From Paralithodes platypus (lineage: Eukaryota > Arthropoda > Malacostraca > Decapoda > Lithodidae): a DNA stretch of 64,000 nucleotides. Made by a program: the position numbers and the translations under genes. The stretch spans positions 18,097,862 through 18,161,861 of the forward strand of contig CM064571.1 of NCBI GenBank assembly GCA_032716605.1. Reading direction: 5' to 3'. The notes under the pieces were generated by a model that did not search any database, was not told the DNA's origin, and was given only the letters and a program-made list of their open reading frames with translations. Every line of letters begins with the position of its first letter. Positions within the stretch are counted from its first letter, which is position 1. Positions 20,230-31,984 of this stretch are shown in pieces.

Positions 20230-20450
20230 TGCTGAGGGGCACCGGGCCCTGGGTGGGACTTTGGTTTCCCGGGTGTTTCCGCACCCTCCTCAGCTCCCCG
20301 CCATGGAGTGGCTTCGGTCACCCAGGCTTTATTGTGGTCGGCGGGGAGGGTTCTGTGGGGGCACTCGGTTGTGGCCTTGGAATTGCTCGGGGCCTTGGGG
20401 CTGTTCGGCCAGGCAGCTTGGGGAACAACAACAACAACAACAACACTCTC
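20230..20450 (+). mobile_element. 3' end of a 2A-family LINE, 5'-truncated
   Basis: Ends ggggctgttcggccaggcag, cttggggaac and then an (AAC)n tail, the same terminus as the elements at 58917-60070 and 28765-29100. The upstream part is GC-rich and shows no intact frame. Confidence 0.65.
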
Positions 20451-20529
20451 ACATACACACTCACTCACAAACACACTCAGTCACATACAATTTTCCTTTT
20501 TTTCTTCTAGAATATATATATCTCTACCA

Positions 20530-20631
<102 letters not shown>

Positions 20632-21061
20632 GGAATTTACGCGATTTATTATGAATAATGTATTGGAGAGCATCTGTCGACATCTTGTTTTTGTAGTTGC
20701 AGTATTAGAGGGCATCTATTGACCTTTTGTTGTTGTTGTTATTGTAGTTGCATAGGAGGACACCTGTCTATCATATATCTGTGTTGTTGTGACGCCAGAG
20801 ACACCACTGCTTTTGTTGTGCTTCTGTTGTTGCCACTCAAGATAGATCCACACCACCTCATTTCCCCCCAACATTTCAACACAATTCGGATGCTATTTAT
20901 TTTCCTCTCAAATTATTATGTAAAACTTGCAAAATAAGCAAACTAAAACAAGGACGACACAATATAAAGACAAAATAACTTATCAAAATCACTATGTTGA
21001 AATAAATCTTTAGCAAAATAAACATTTGAAATAAAAGAACACAAAACCACCACATAGAATG

Positions 21062-21270
21062 CACACTTGGTCAAACAAGTATCTGCACCCCTACCCTGAT
21101 CATCTGGTGTGTACAGCTTGGTAGTATAGGTCGTAGGTCATAGGTCTTGGGTAGTATAGGTAGGTAGCAGTATAGATAGATATAGCTGTAGGTAGAGATG
21201 CCAAACCTACCAAGCTGTACACCCCAGATTATCAGGGTAGGGGTGCAGATACTTTTTTTACCAAGTGTAC
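21062..21270. mobile_element. MITE with about 60-bp terminal inverted repeats
   Basis: Left cacttggtcaaacaagtatc, tgcacccctaccctgatc and tgtacagcttggtag are mirrored by ctaccaagctgtacacccca, gggtaggggtgcagata and accaagtgta at the right. The total is about 209 bp. A right half is at 31172-31266. Confidence 0.82.
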
Positions 21271-21880
21271 GTACATCACTATACGAGTAAGTTCATTTGT
21301 TTTCCAAGCAAACTAGTCGCACATATAATATATTTGCGTAATACCGTCATGTTCGAGGAATTAGTCAATTTGGGAAGTTCAGGACGTTCTGGTAAATTCT
21401 TTTAAATAACAAAACATCAATGAATATAATAATGTTCCTGCTTTTCATAGTCATCTTTTGTAATGCTTCTTATTCTGTGGTTTGTTCTTACGTTTCTTAT
21501 TCTTCTCCTGCATCGTGTCTCTTCTTTAGTATCTTATAAATATTTCTTCTGCATCATTTTCTTTACTTTCCGTTTCATGTGTTTGTATATTTCTGCTTCT
21601 ATTTCTTGTGTTTCCTTTTTGTTTGTTTCTGGTTTCTAAAACATTGTTGTTTTTCTGTTATTTTCTATTTATTTTTCATTTGTTTTCTTCTTTTTCTACA
21701 GCGTCGTATTTTCTTTCAGTTTCGCATAATATTTTCGTTTTCTTTCTAGTGTCTCTTCCGTTTTCTTTACCTGTTTTTTCTTCCTCTTCTTTAATTTTGC
21801 CATCACTATTCTATATTCATTATACTTAGGCCAATAATTTTGACTACTAACTTCTATAACTCACAAGACGACTAGTATAA
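21271..21880. other. AT-rich intergenic stretch
   Basis: T-rich with TTC and TTT runs at 21500-21800. I see no gene, and the Phe/Ser-rich open frame is composition. Confidence 0.5.
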
Positions 21881-22030
21881 TCAAGGAAACATTTCTACCA
21901 TTAAAGAAGAGTCAGTCAGGGAATAGGTGTGGACATTTACAGCCCTTTTGCTCTAGCCCCTTTTTAAGTTACAAGGGTTATTGGTCACGATTTCTGGCCT
22001 ACTTAACATTAATGGACTATAACTAACCTA
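21880..22030 (+). mobile_element. Dispersed repeat fragment (GAATAGGTGTGGA family)
   Basis: Shares aaacatttctaccatt, agtcagtcagggaataggtg tggacattta and cctacttaacattaatggac with copies at 22545-22800 and 34670-34935. It is non-coding. Confidence 0.6.
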
Positions 22031-22239
22031 GAAAGGAACAAGGCTCAACAAAACCGGATCTTTGTTAAATAAATTTATTCATCATCTACACACGCACATG
22101 TATAAAACTTACCAGATGATGACAAAATACAGCCATTACATAATATTTATATAGTACACTCTTATGTCATAATCTCTAGTCGAATCATAACAATTCTTGG
22201 ACTTCACCTATTTTTAATTATGGAAGTATAGCCTTGGAA

Positions 22240-22244
22240 ACGAT

Positions 22245-22281
<37 letters not shown>

Positions 22282-22440
22282 TATATTTTTTTTTTTGCCG
22301 TAATTTCCGAGAAGGGGTGCCTATGAACATTACGCTTATGTCACGAATCACTAGGTCAAGTTGCCCGGGCTTGACATCTACCAATAACATTTGATCAGCA
22401 GCTGACGCTCTACTGACTATGCCACGGCTCGCGAAACGGA
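22240..22440 (-). mobile_element. Degenerate tRNA-like SINE with (ATTT)n tail
   Basis: An (ATTT)n tract at 22245-22275 is followed, on the minus strand, by a body and an eroded tRNA-like head near 22380-22435 (cgtggcatagtcagtagagc). Confidence 0.45.
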
Positions 22441-22544
22441 ATTAATGAATAATATTGTGATTACGTCAACTATAAAATTGTACATACTATTAATTGAAAA
22501 GCAAGTCCTATCCAACAATCAACCCACATAGTAATAATTGCATA

Positions 22545-22800
22545 CAGACAAATTAAAGGGGTCCACGAATTGTCACGAGTGGGCTCGAGACTATGGCATC
22601 CGAGTGTACGACAATGACAACGACCTTGACAATAATCTGGACCCCTTAACTTCTTATAACTCAAAACGAATGAAAGCAATTGGGTTGAAATTCCTATCAT
22701 TTGGGAAGAGTCCACTAGGTAATAGGTGTGGATATTTAACAGCCAGTTTGCTCTAGGCCCTTTTGAGTTACGAAGAGGTCAGGGATCGACATTTGTGTAA
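22545..22800 (+). mobile_element. Dispersed repeat copy holding the ancestor of the 43-bp satellite
   Basis: Contains a single copy of gagtgggctcgagactatgg catccgagtgtac at 22577-22610, then gggaagagtccactaggtaa taggtgtgg as in the other family members. The same 33 bases form the unit of the array at 35050-37850. Confidence 0.7.
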
Positions 22801-22994
22801 AGTTCGTTGGCGCTACCTATAATACTACATTACATACAGTATATCACATCCTTTATACACATGTCATAGTGCAAATATAAGCTTAAACACCATATGAGGA
22901 GGAGCACTTTATTGACAACGTTCCGCATAGAGTTTCATCAGGCCAGTCAAGCTATTCGCAATATCACCAACTCACCAAATAACTTAAATACATC

Positions 22995-23315
22995 TACATC
23001 ATTAGTTTTGAGATTTTAAGACGTTCGGCCCATTAGTTTAGCGATTTTAACACCTTTCGCCTTATTTTATTGTAAATTTTACGACCTTTCGTGCCATTTA
23101 GGTGTCGATTTTTTCCTGGCAAGCGATAGCGAGCTTGTAATTTTAAGAGGAATCGGCGTACATTTTTCTATCGAAAAATTTACAAATTCATCTTGAAGGA
23201 GGTCTAGGGGATGTTGTTTTTTAAAGCTTGATGGAGGTCTAGAGTGGAAACTAAACAGTATATGAATAACTGAATAAATAGACCAACAAAAACAGCCACT
23301 ATAGTCCTTCTATTT
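22995..23315 (+). mobile_element. TTAA-bounded family 1 copy, plus orientation
   Basis: Runs from cattagttttgagattttaa to acagccactatagtcctt, with tttcctggcaagcgatagcg and gcttgatggaggtctagag. The palindromic cggcc(ttc)ggccg part is shortened to cggcg. Confidence 0.72.
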
Positions 23316-23714
23316 TGTAAAGGCTGTTTGGGTGTTGTCAGGTCAGGAATCTGATAAAGACAGACTTGCCAAATCTTAATTCTTAATAAAAAATCTCACA
23401 TTTTAAGCTATTAACAACTTTAAAAATGAGTTATAAATACTCTGTATACATTTAACTAAAAAATAGCTGTATGGTTTTAAGAATGCTACACTTTTATTAA
23501 GGATAAATGCAAATAATTTATATAAAAGTAGCAAAGTTCCTTTCGTGACGTTGCCAAATGTCAATAATGGATTGACCTGACCTAGGGTACGAGATAGTGT
23601 CCCATTCATAAACGGTCTGTAGGCTATACCCCAAACGTGACAACTCTGCTTTTATCTCATGCCTCAGGCGGACCACACGCAAATGGACTTTATAAAATAG
23701 AAGGACTATACCCC

Positions 23715-23910
23715 TTAACTTCTTCGGTACCGGTTACGTCCTTTAACTTTATTCTGGGTACTATTAGACAATTTTATTCAGCAATTATCAGGCTTCGAAC
23801 CATCTCAGTTAACCCTTTTTACTACCACAGATCCTTCTTAAACTGAATTAAACCGTCTAAATATAGCTAGAATATAAGTAAAAAGACATAGCTGGTACAG
23901 AAGGGGTTAA
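23715..23910. mobile_element. Family 2 TTAA MITE
   Basis: ttaacttcttcggtaccggt at the left and gctggtacagaaggggttaa at the right, with an inverted interior. Confidence 0.8.
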
Positions 23911-23943
23911 TGGAATCAATGAACATAATTATGCGAAACGAAA

Positions 23944-24394
23944 CGTTGTCAATAAAGTGCTTCTCCTTATATGTTGTGTATATTCATTCTATCAGTTGTC
24001 AATAAAGTGCTTCTCCTTATATGTTGTGTATATTCATTCTATCAGTTGTCAATAAAGTGCTTCTCCTTATATGTTGTGTATATTCATTCTATCAGTTGTC
24101 AATAAAGTGCTTCTCCTTATATGTTGTGTATATTCATTCTATCAGTTGTCAATAAAGTGCTTCTCCTTATATGTTGTGTATATTCATTCTATCAGTTGTC
24201 AATAAAGTGCTTCTCCTTATATGTTGTGTATATTCATTCTATCACTTGTCAATAAAGTGCTTCTCCTTATATGTTGTGTATATTCATTCTATCAGTTGTC
24301 AATAAAGTGCTTCTCCTTATATGTTGTGTATATTCATTCTATCACTTGTCAATAAAGTGCTTCTCCTTATATGTTGTGTATATTCATTCTATCA
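23944..24394. repeat. 50-bp tandem array
   Basis: Nine nearly identical 50-bp units (ttgtcaataaagtgcttctc, cttatatgttgtgtatattc, attctatcag). The unit's start (aacgttgtcaataaagtgct tctcct) is also present once in reverse at 22897-22925. Confidence 0.95.
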
Positions 24395-24516
24395 ATTCTT
24401 TTCAGCTTATTTTCATCACAAATATAAGTGCATTTTCTGAAATTCTACTGTACACTCGTGATAAAAAATAGCTGAACACCTCTTAACGATAAAAACTGGA
24501 CATCCCTGTATCCAAC

Positions 24517-24731
24517 TAACCCATTCAAGCTTCTATTACGCATGTCTTTCCTGTATTCTGGCTATTATTAGATGATTTTATTCAGATTAGGAAGGGTATA
24601 TAGAAGTCAGAGGGTTAATTGAGATAGTCTTTACTTTTTTAACTCCCACCGATCCTTCCAAAATTGTATAAAATCGTCTAATGATAGCCAGAATAAACTG
24701 TCCAAACGCATCATAAACTTCAAAGGGTTAA
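24517..24731. mobile_element. Family 2 TTAA MITE, second subfamily
   Basis: Left aacccattcaagcttctatt, right gcatcataaacttcaaaggg ttaa, and inner inverted halves with gattaggaagggtatatag. Confidence 0.75.
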
Positions 24732-25340
24732 TATAATGCTTAATTTCGTTTTGTACGTCGCGTCACGCGTCACAGAAGTAACACAGCTGCACGGACCTAT
24801 AGTCTGGTTGGACTTCTTGTTAAGGCGACGCTTATTTAAAATGGCTGTTTCTTGGATATTTCATAACCAAATTTAATGATCTTCTACTTACATATACTCT
24901 GATCTATCCTCTAGAGTCTAGGCCGTAATGTAGCCCTTTTTTATGATTTCGTCCTGTGCGTCGCGCCACGTTTCTCGAAGTTAAAACGGCTGTTTGGATT
25001 TGTTAGGTTAGGTCAAGTAAGGTCATGGCTTCAAATTGACACTGGTTTGCTTGGCTCAGGTTGATTTGGTATTGGTTGAAATGGTCTACTGGTTGAAATG
25101 GTCTACTGGTTGAGTTGCCCGAGAACCCTTTTCCATGAAAATATAGAAGAAAACAGCAGGGAAGGGAGAAATACTCGCATATCTGTTTTCCGCTTCCTTT
25201 TGCTATGTTCCTGGCATTTTGTGCTAGTGTGGGACACCTTGCTCAAACCAATGCATACATAATGGAAAACTGAACATTGATGGTTTAAACTCTATGGTGG
25301 TTATGTATTGAACCTTTTACTGTCTTGGTGGTGGTGTTGT
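24732..25340. other. Intergenic stretch without a recognised gene
   Basis: Two passages with cgtcgcgtcacgcgtcac and cgtcgcgccacgtttctc suggest a diverged internal repeat. GGTTAGGT-like words appear near 25005. No coding frame is supported. Confidence 0.4.
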
Positions 25341-25343
25341 TGT

Positions 25344-25617
25344 TGTAGGTTCCCAGACAATCCGGCCGAGCAGTACTGAGTCTGGTAGACTGAAGCCATC
25401 TACTGTAGATGCTCAGGCCCCCCAAAGGTGCATGGGTGAGATGAGATCTGTCTCTGAGAAGGCAGCGGGGGAGGGAATCATCAGCTCATGGGCTTGCACC
25501 CCCGGGCCAATGCCCCTACTGTCCGCAGCCCCCCTTGTAGTGCCACGCAATCGGGCGATCTTGCCAGCACCTAGACGGAAAAGTAGTACAGGAAAAGAGA
25601 CAGACAGAAACAGCTAA
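25344..25617 (+). CDS. Unidentified open frame, possibly retroelement remnant
   Basis: A frame of 91 codons stays open from a possible acceptor (GTTGTTGTAG at 25339-25348) to TAG, with balanced composition (e.g. EMRSVSEKAAGEGIISSW and VVPRNRAILPAPRRK). I do not recognise the family. It could be the N-terminal part of a LINE ORF or an orphan exon, because no matching donor is seen. A SINE follows directly. Confidence 0.3.
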
Positions 25618-25667
25618 GGTTGGGTAGAGAATCCCAGAAGTCACTCTGGATAGGACCAGCCCTCATC

Positions 25668-25800
25668 CTTCTTGGTGGTGTAATGGTTAGAGCGTTTAAG
25701 TTCTGTAGGTGGTGTCCTGAGTTCGAATCCCGGGAGGATCTCATGCCTTCATTAATTTCATTTGGGGGAGATTGATGTTAAGAGCAAACATAAACACAAT
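25668..25800 (+). mobile_element. tRNA-derived SINE, same family as 3478
   Basis: tggtggtgtaatggttagag, gagttcgaatcccgggagga and tcatttgggggagattgatg at matching positions. Confidence 0.7.
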
Positions 25801-26059
25801 AAACGTGTACAGTATTATACCTAGGAAGTGCATGAACGGTGAACACAACAACTGTCAAATTGTTCAAGATGTGGAGTCTTAGTGTTATTGGTGTTAAGAA
25901 CGATGTTAAATATAATCTTATATTACCAGTTGTTCTAATCACCTAGTTCTGAGACCACAAAAAAGGTATGTATCAAGCGTAAGTTGTCTGGTAATATTCT
26001 CATGTCATTAACACACCTCAATACTGTTCTACCCGACAGTGGTAGTTGGGATAATAGGT

Positions 26060-26350
26060 CTCTATCAGCTTCAGAAACGTAGCCTGTCAACGTGGATGCT
26101 ATCTACACAATGGCATGGAACAAGATGAGAATGGGGAGATGGATGTCTATAGAAGAGCTGAGGAGAAGGTTAGGTGTCAAGAGTATCAGTGATGAGAAAC
26201 ATACTAGCAGGCTTGGATGGTTTGGACATGTGGAGAGGATGGACAACTATGAACAGGGCTGCCTGGAGTGCCGCCATTAGGACATTAGACCAGAACCGTA
26301 CTTCGTGTGGAGCACCCAGTCTATAGATTTATGTATGTCAGTATGTATGT
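26060..26350 (+). pseudogene. LINE reverse-transcriptase C-terminal fragment
   Basis: The frame from 26092 gives NKMRMGRWMSIEELRRRLGV and TSRLGWFGHVERMD, the RxxRWxGHVxRMD block found near the C-terminus of RTE-type and related LINE polymerases. It ends in a stop, then in a segment ending (ATGT)n that recurs at 39555-39665. Confidence 0.7.
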
Positions 26351-26384
26351 TAGGTTTGGTTGGGTCAGGATATTTTAGGTTAGT

Positions 26385-26450
26385 TTTGGGTAAGTTTTGG
26401 CTTGGTCAGGTTAGGTAAGGTTAGGTTAGGTTAGTTTTTGGTAAGTTTTG
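26385..26450 (+). repeat. TTAGG-like short run
   Basis: Interrupted ggttagg words (ggttaggtaaggttaggtta ggttag), resembling the arthropod telomere repeat. Confidence 0.5.
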
Positions 26451-26461
26451 GTCGCGTCAGC

Positions 26462-26645
26462 TAAATTTGTATGGGTGGCCAACTGTATTTACTGTGAGGT
26501 TGATGGTTCGAGTCTCGGGCCAGCCAGTGGGTTATTGGCAGATGCCAGTGCTGTTGGTGGACGGTGCGTCTAGCAATCTGTGGCAACTGTTTGCTGAAGT
26601 CCACGAGCAGGGAGTGCATGATGGTAAAAACCACATCATATATAT
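26462..26645 (+). mobile_element. tRNA-derived SINE, same family as 14940
   Basis: gatggttcgagtctcgggcc, gctgttggtggacggtgcg and gcagggagtgcatgatggta match the 14940 copy. It ends in an (AT)n tail. Confidence 0.72.
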
Positions 26646-27340
26646 ATATATCAAAGTCGTACACAAGTCTCATTCAAATATCTTACAATACTTAGAAGTA
26701 AGCACATGAAAGAATGAACCAAAAATCTAATAGTAGAAAAGTAGGAAATTGGTCTATCTTTAATACTGATAATTATGATGATTATTAGTATCTTAACATA
26801 CTGTAATTAATAATACATAAGTTATATTTAATATTGGAATGGATGAAGCATTTTAACCAACTGGACCCAAAGCGATATAATAATAAGTGACGCTCCAGGA
26901 CCAGCCACTTTTCAATTTTTGCTTCTCCTGAACACATGGGATGGGTTATTAATGAAGGAAAAACAACACAAAACTGCTCATCTAGGTCATTTGGGGGTCT
27001 TGGGGGGGGGCAGGGGGGAGTCACCATTATCATTGGGTGATGGGTAGGCAATATACTGGGTTATCACTCCTGCGAGCGCCCACACGCACGCGGCTGGACT
27101 TGGGGGGGTTGCCAACCATCGGTATTGTTCCCTGGGATCCTAAAGTAGTTCCCATACAAATCAGAACCCTCTAGGTGCCATAGGACAAGACTAATTAAGG
27201 GGGGTCACATACGCTGTGTCGCTCGTACTGTGGATTACATACATAGACGTCCCTGGGGTCAGAGGGATGAGGTAGACCTACCAATGCTAATAAAATGTAA
27301 ATAACCTCTTCCAAAATGTAAACAAAAATACAGTAATAAA

Positions 27341-27603
27341 TAATGAATAACATGTAGGAACTAATGAATAACATGTAGGAACTAATGAATAACATGTAGG
27401 AACTAATGAATAACATGTAGGAACTAATGAATAACATGTAGGAACTAATGAATAACATGTAGGAACTAATGAATAACATGTAGGAACTAATGAATAACAT
27501 GTAGGAACTAATGAATAACATGTAGGAACTAATGATAATAACATGTAGGAACTAATGAATAACATGTAGGAACTAATGATAATAACATGTAGGAACTAAT
27601 GAT
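27341..27603. repeat. 21-bp tandem array
   Basis: About twelve copies of aataacatgtaggaactaat g, with two units carrying a 3-bp insertion (gataataac). Confidence 0.95.
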
Positions 27604-27869
27604 AATAAATAATAATATTAATGGTGAAAAGAATATCTTCAAATATCTCTTACCAATTCTTTCTTCTTCTCTGCTCGGATATCTTTTGATATCTCTCACT
27701 CTGTTATTTTACTTTACTTTTGGATGGCGACGTTGAGCTAATTGTTGTAAGAGAGAGAGAGAGAGAGAGAGAACAGAGAGAGAACAGAGAGAGAGTTATC
27801 TAATCATCACATAATCAAACATAGTATCTTATCAGAGTCAATACTGTCTTTACACTTGGCATTACTGTA

Positions 27870-27965
27870 CTAAGTAAGGGGTGGCTGGGCGAGTTTTTTC
27901 TGGCCCCCTTCTCCCTCGTGTTTAGCCCCATTGGTTTTTAGATTTTAATGACGTTCGACCCATTA
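27870..27965 (+). mobile_element. Family 1 left-end fragment
   Basis: taaggggtggctgggcgagt, tggcccccttctccctcgtg and gattttaatgacgttcg only. Confidence 0.55.
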
Positions 27966-28349
27966 GACAAGTGAATAGGTATAGTTAGTTACAGTAGATG
28001 GAATTATAGATCGATAGATAGATAGAGATAGATATATATATGTACTAATAAACAAGTAGACAGCATTACAGTTAATTAAATAAGACTTCAGAGGCTATCA
28101 ACCCTTCTGGATTATTAAGCCAGCACACTGTAAGTCAAGAATAGGGTCAGGACTGGAGCCCCTTTTCGAGAACTGCAGTCTCTTGCATTACAGTTACACA
28201 CAGACAAAGATATAATTATACAGTAGAGAAATATATCCACTAGGCTAAGAAAAACGCCTTCCCAGACTTACTTCAAACTAATACTTAACCACCCAGACCC
28301 TCTTCAAGCTAAATTTGAAAAAAATAAATATAAATATAAATAAATACAT

Positions 28350-28351
28350 AA

Positions 28352-28403
<52 letters not shown>

Positions 28404-28410
28404 TGTATAT
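28350..28410. repeat. (AT)n microsatellite between two short direct repeats
   Basis: TA run. On both sides stands the phrase aarctaaatttg, preceded by agac(c/a)c(t)cttcaagct. Confidence 0.8.
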
Positions 28411-28547
28411 ATATAAAACTGCCTTCTCAGACTTTTCTCAAACCAAAAAATGCTGACCCAGACACCTTTCAAGCTAAATTTGTACATTTTTGATTGAAGA
28501 ATGTCTGGGTCGATGGCTGATAATTATCTTCGAAGTTACTGGCCATT

Positions 28548-28590
28548 TATAAGATCACAGAGAGGAACAGAACTTATTTGGGCAACTGTA
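28548..28590. mobile_element. Single terminus of the TA-bounded MITE at 16645
   Basis: ataagatcacagagaggaac agaacttatttgggcaactg ta matches the right inverted repeat. Confidence 0.65.
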
Positions 28591-28764
28591 CAGTCGGCAA
28601 TATCTCCAGCTGGCCCAGGGCTTCTATCATTTATGAACTTAGTTATTTACAAGTATAAACATGAAAAATGCAAAAAGACAGTAATGGACAAACTAGTTGG
28701 TAGGTCAAGTCTGTATATTTTGTTTGCCATTATATTACTATACTTTATTACTCTAATAATTACA

Positions 28765-29100
28765 CACGGCTGCATTCACGACCTGAAATACATCCTTCTG
28801 AATCCTCCCTCCCTCGCAAGGGCAGAGTCCACCTGGCCAGACTGAGATGAGGACACCATCCAGCTCTTCTGAGCCTTCAGAAGAGATTGGATGACTCCGT
28901 CGACGACACCTGCCCAGGATGCAACACAGCACCCCATACTATTAAACACATCATAGAAGACTGCATTCCACACAATCATTTACGCCAACAACATAATCTA
29001 CACTCCTTGAGAGCCATGTGGGAAAGCCCGATCTTGGCCATGGCCTTCCTTAGGGACTCGGGGCTGTTCGGCCAGGCAGCCTAGGGAACGACAACAACAA
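28765..29100 (+). pseudogene. 5'-truncated 2A-family LINE 3' end
   Basis: With one or two breaks, the frame gives a polymerase C-terminus: LARAESTWPD, then TCPGCNTAPHTIKHIIEDC and LFGQAA before the stop. A CxxC...H...C zinc-knuckle-like end and an (ACA)n tail follow. About 90 percent of the visible end matches 59870-60070. Confidence 0.72.
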
Positions 29101-30066
29101 CTCTATAATAGCCTAAATACAATTAGCACTGAGCCTGCTGGGAATCTTACCGAGTGTACTGATGTGATCCATAATAGCTACACACCCATTTCAATCTGTA
29201 TCAAACCCAAACGAGACAATGCAATGTAATTTTAGTTCCAAAATGCTTCACAACTCATGTTTATAGGTTCAAAGATTCAAACGGTTGTATGTGTCTTAAT
29301 GCTTGCAACTGTATCTAGAAATATGCAAACCGTTCAGTGGTGTTGTATAAATCAAGCTTCCCTGTTCTATTATTATTATTATTATTATTATAGAAGCTGT
29401 CTAAGCCTCCCAACAGGGTGCAGATACACCTATAAAAGATGAATCCCCACAAAATACCCGTAAGTACTGGAGAGAGACTACGACAACTAAGAAAAAGGAA
29501 AAGGGCTACAGTAGTTAGAGAGCCCAGAAGAAAAGATCAGTTTGTCAATTAAAACACCATTCTAAAAAGAATAAAAGCAAATCATGATTAAATCAATCAC
29601 TATGTGATATCAAGGGTGTGTGTCGGCGATAACGTGGATAACTGACAATATGAGTGTTAGGAAAAGCTACAGAGAAATACGTAGAGCTAAAGGAAAACTA
29701 ATGGCGGATAAAACTGCAGCATCCCGATTCTGCTACATCCTGTTTTAGACAATCTCGCAGCGCAAGAGCCACCACAGTCGGTAACAGAAATCCAGCTGGT
29801 TCACTTTGTTCATTATGGTTGTGCAAACAACTTTGGTCATATTGTTTAATGATGTGGAAGCAGCAGTTTAGGAGGAGTAGTGAGTCATAGGTTGCAGAGA
29901 CAACAAAACTCAATCCAGTAAAACACAGCCCTCTTCCGAGCGGAATCGGTACTAAAAATAAATATGTGTGTTAGAAAGAAGTGAGATAATAGGTAGAGAT
30001 GAAGGCAGAGAAAGAGAAATATAAACAAACTGGTATAGAAAGGTTATATATCTAGAGGTCCCTGGT
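29101..30066. other. Region downstream of the DUF229 gene
   Basis: Includes an (ATT)n run at 29370-29393 and otherwise unrecognised sequence. The minus-strand 3' UTR of the DUF229 gene should begin at 30066 and run leftwards, but I saw no clear polyadenylation signal close to the stop. Confidence 0.4.
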
Positions 30067-30210
30067 CTACGTGATATTGGTGGTGTCCTGCGGCGGCGGC
30101 GGTGGCGGCAGAGGTTCTCGACAATAACAAAACTTCCTGAGGAAGTCCAAGGCCGGGGTGACGCAGTGGGCCTGGTCCCCGTATTTGTTGGTTCGGCTCA
30201 CGTCCTCAAT
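30067..30210 (-). CDS. DUF229 protein, last coding exon (12)
   Basis: 48 codons including TAG, entered in phase 0 after TTTGTCAG. It encodes IEDVSRTNKYGDQAHCVTPA, a hydrophobic stretch, then FCYCREPL, a six-proline run and QDTTNIT. The GDQAHCV and Cys-x-Cys end fits the C-terminal region of DUF229 proteins. The poly-Pro codes from a CGG repeat. Confidence 0.82.
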   Translation of the reverse strand: MEDVSRTNKYGDQAHCVTPALDFLRKFCYCREPLPPPPPPQDTTNIT

Positions 30211-30571
30211 CTGACAAATGGAAGATAAGAAAAATTATATACTCATTCAAATATAGTTGCTTATATTCCAGATGATGGTAAATTGAATCCCTTGGCAACT
30301 AATTTCTCGATACCTAATGGAAAAATATGAAACTGCTATATCTGCGAGTCATAATTATGCCAAGTTTTCATAATTAACATCGTATTTTGGATGGAGTGGA
30401 GAGATGTATGGGGGAGAGGGGGATGGGCTAGGAGGAGGGACGAGTGTTGTCAGGAGACAGACGGCCTGGAAGAGGTTTGTTTGTGGCCACCCTGTCAAAG
30501 ATTAGGGCGTCTGGCAATAGATAGACAGATCTACTCCGGAAAATTACTTTACAGTCTGCCTATTGACCTAC

Positions 30572-30744
30572 CCTGAGAGAAAATGTGTCCTGCTTGGTAC
30601 TGTAGGAGAGAGAGGCCTCATAGTGCGCTGATCCTGGCAAGGTCATCACCGTCACCTGATACATGATCTCACTCACGGCCATCTTGTCCGTCAGGTCAGG
30701 CACGAACCCGTCCACGTCCGCGTTCTTCTTGAAATTGAGGAGCC
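30572..30744 (-). CDS. DUF229 protein, coding exon 11
   Basis: 173 nt, phase 1 in and 0 out (AG after TTAACCCCCCAG; donor CTCAGG|GTAGGT). It encodes a beta-rich C-terminal segment, including VSEIMYQVTVMTLPGSAHYE and ASLSYSTKQDTFSLR. The pattern FEA(x)...Y is usual after the catalytic domain. Confidence 0.82.
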
Positions 30745-31171
30745 CTGGGGGGTTAAGGGGAGATGTAAATTCTTAGTAGAGAGCTTTTTAGACTAAGATC
30801 ATATCAAAATTGGTATATTCATTTGGGGGCGGGAGGCTAGGAATCCTCCTCCCGTTATAAAATTCACCTACTAAAAGAGACAGAGAAGGGCGAGGGAACG
30901 CGAAAGGGGTCCCGCACCCTAAGAATTGGAACTTTAAATGTTGTTTCTATTTGTCTCGAGTCGGCCACCCCCAGCTATGAGGTATGTGCCGGAGTATATA
31001 CATACATAGGCCTACATACATACATACATACATACATACATACATTTAGTTAGTAGATATTAGATTATATGAAACATTAATTGATAGGTAGCTAACCCTT
31101 TGAGGGTTATGCTGCATTTTGACAGTTCCTCCTAGCCATATCCATGTCACAGAGACGATATCCTCGTCTCG

Positions 31172-31266
31172 GATGGATATAGCTGCAGGTAGAGGTGCCA
31201 ACCCTACCGTGCTGTACACACCAGATGATCAGCGTAGGGGTGCAGATAATTCTTTGACCAAGTGTA
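31172..31266. mobile_element. Right half of the MITE at 21062
   Basis: gtaggggtgcagataattct ttgaccaagtgta and ctgtacacaccagatgatca match. Confidence 0.65.
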
Positions 31267-31536
31267 AATGATCTAAACTGATGTGAACTTCAGTAATAAT
31301 AATAATATCCCATTTGATTTTAACCAAGGCGTGTTGTACATATGTGTATACGTATATAATATAATATATACATCCTTTCCTTATCATCTTTGTTCCTTTT
31401 CCGATGTTTCTCACTGATACTCCCTAACCCTTTAACGGAGTTTGGCTACTGACTAACTGACCAAGACGAATCATATAAAAATACAAACATCTCTTGAACA
31501 GCACAGTAATATTTACATCAGCATATATTATATTAC

Positions 31537-31753
31537 CTTTGGTGGGCAGCAGTTTTCCCGCCCACAAGACTTTAGTGAGGGTGAGCTGTGTACATATAGA
31601 TCGGTGTGGGGCGGTGTGGGTGTTGATGTAGTGTATGAGGGCGTGGGCGGCTCTCTGTACTAACTCCTCCCCCACACCCACCGGTTCCCACGTCAGGCAG
31701 GCACACCAGTGAGGCTCGACGAAGGCGTCGGAACAAGTACGAGACGCAGGGAC
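31537..31753 (-). CDS. DUF229 protein, coding exon 10
   Basis: 217 nt, phase 0 in and 1 out. It encodes VPASRTCSDAFVEPHWCACL, then TWEPV and a helical segment to LWAGKLLPTK. The PASRTC...I/VEPHWCAC stretch is the strongest DUF229 signature in the C-terminal half. An (AT)n run lies 20 bp outside the acceptor. Confidence 0.9.
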
Positions 31754-31984
31754 CTGGAAATATAAGGTTATGAGATATATATATATATATATATATATCA
31801 ACACACAGTTTGTCAGTCTTTGTGGACATTTTTATAAACAATTCCTTTCCTAGATGTTTGAATATACAGGCCAGGATGTAAAGCTACCATGTTGAAAGAG
31901 GATTTTAGCATTGTTAAAATAATTGAACTATGAAAAGGCCTCTCCAGCCTTCCCACTATTTACATTCATATAATGTTGCCCAAT

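Noticed and set aside
23944..24394. CRISPR-like regular array
   Set aside because: Units are directly adjacent without variable spacers, and the window is clearly eukaryotic. The same holds for the 43-, 28-, 30-, 36- and 63-bp arrays.
27195..27565. Repeated MLFISSY and CYSLVPT proteins
   Set aside because: Frames through the 21-bp array; all frames of a unit divisible by three stay open if one unit lacks a stop.
28501..28845. 114-codon plus-strand protein starting MSGSMADNYLRSYW
   Set aside because: Its first part is the terminal repeat of the TA-bounded MITE and its end is the start of a LINE fragment, so it is a chance fusion of repeats.
30391..30576. 61-codon plus-strand frame near 30.4 kb
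   Set aside because: No splice or homology support. It runs over an intron and ends inside DUF229 exon 11, which is on the other strand.
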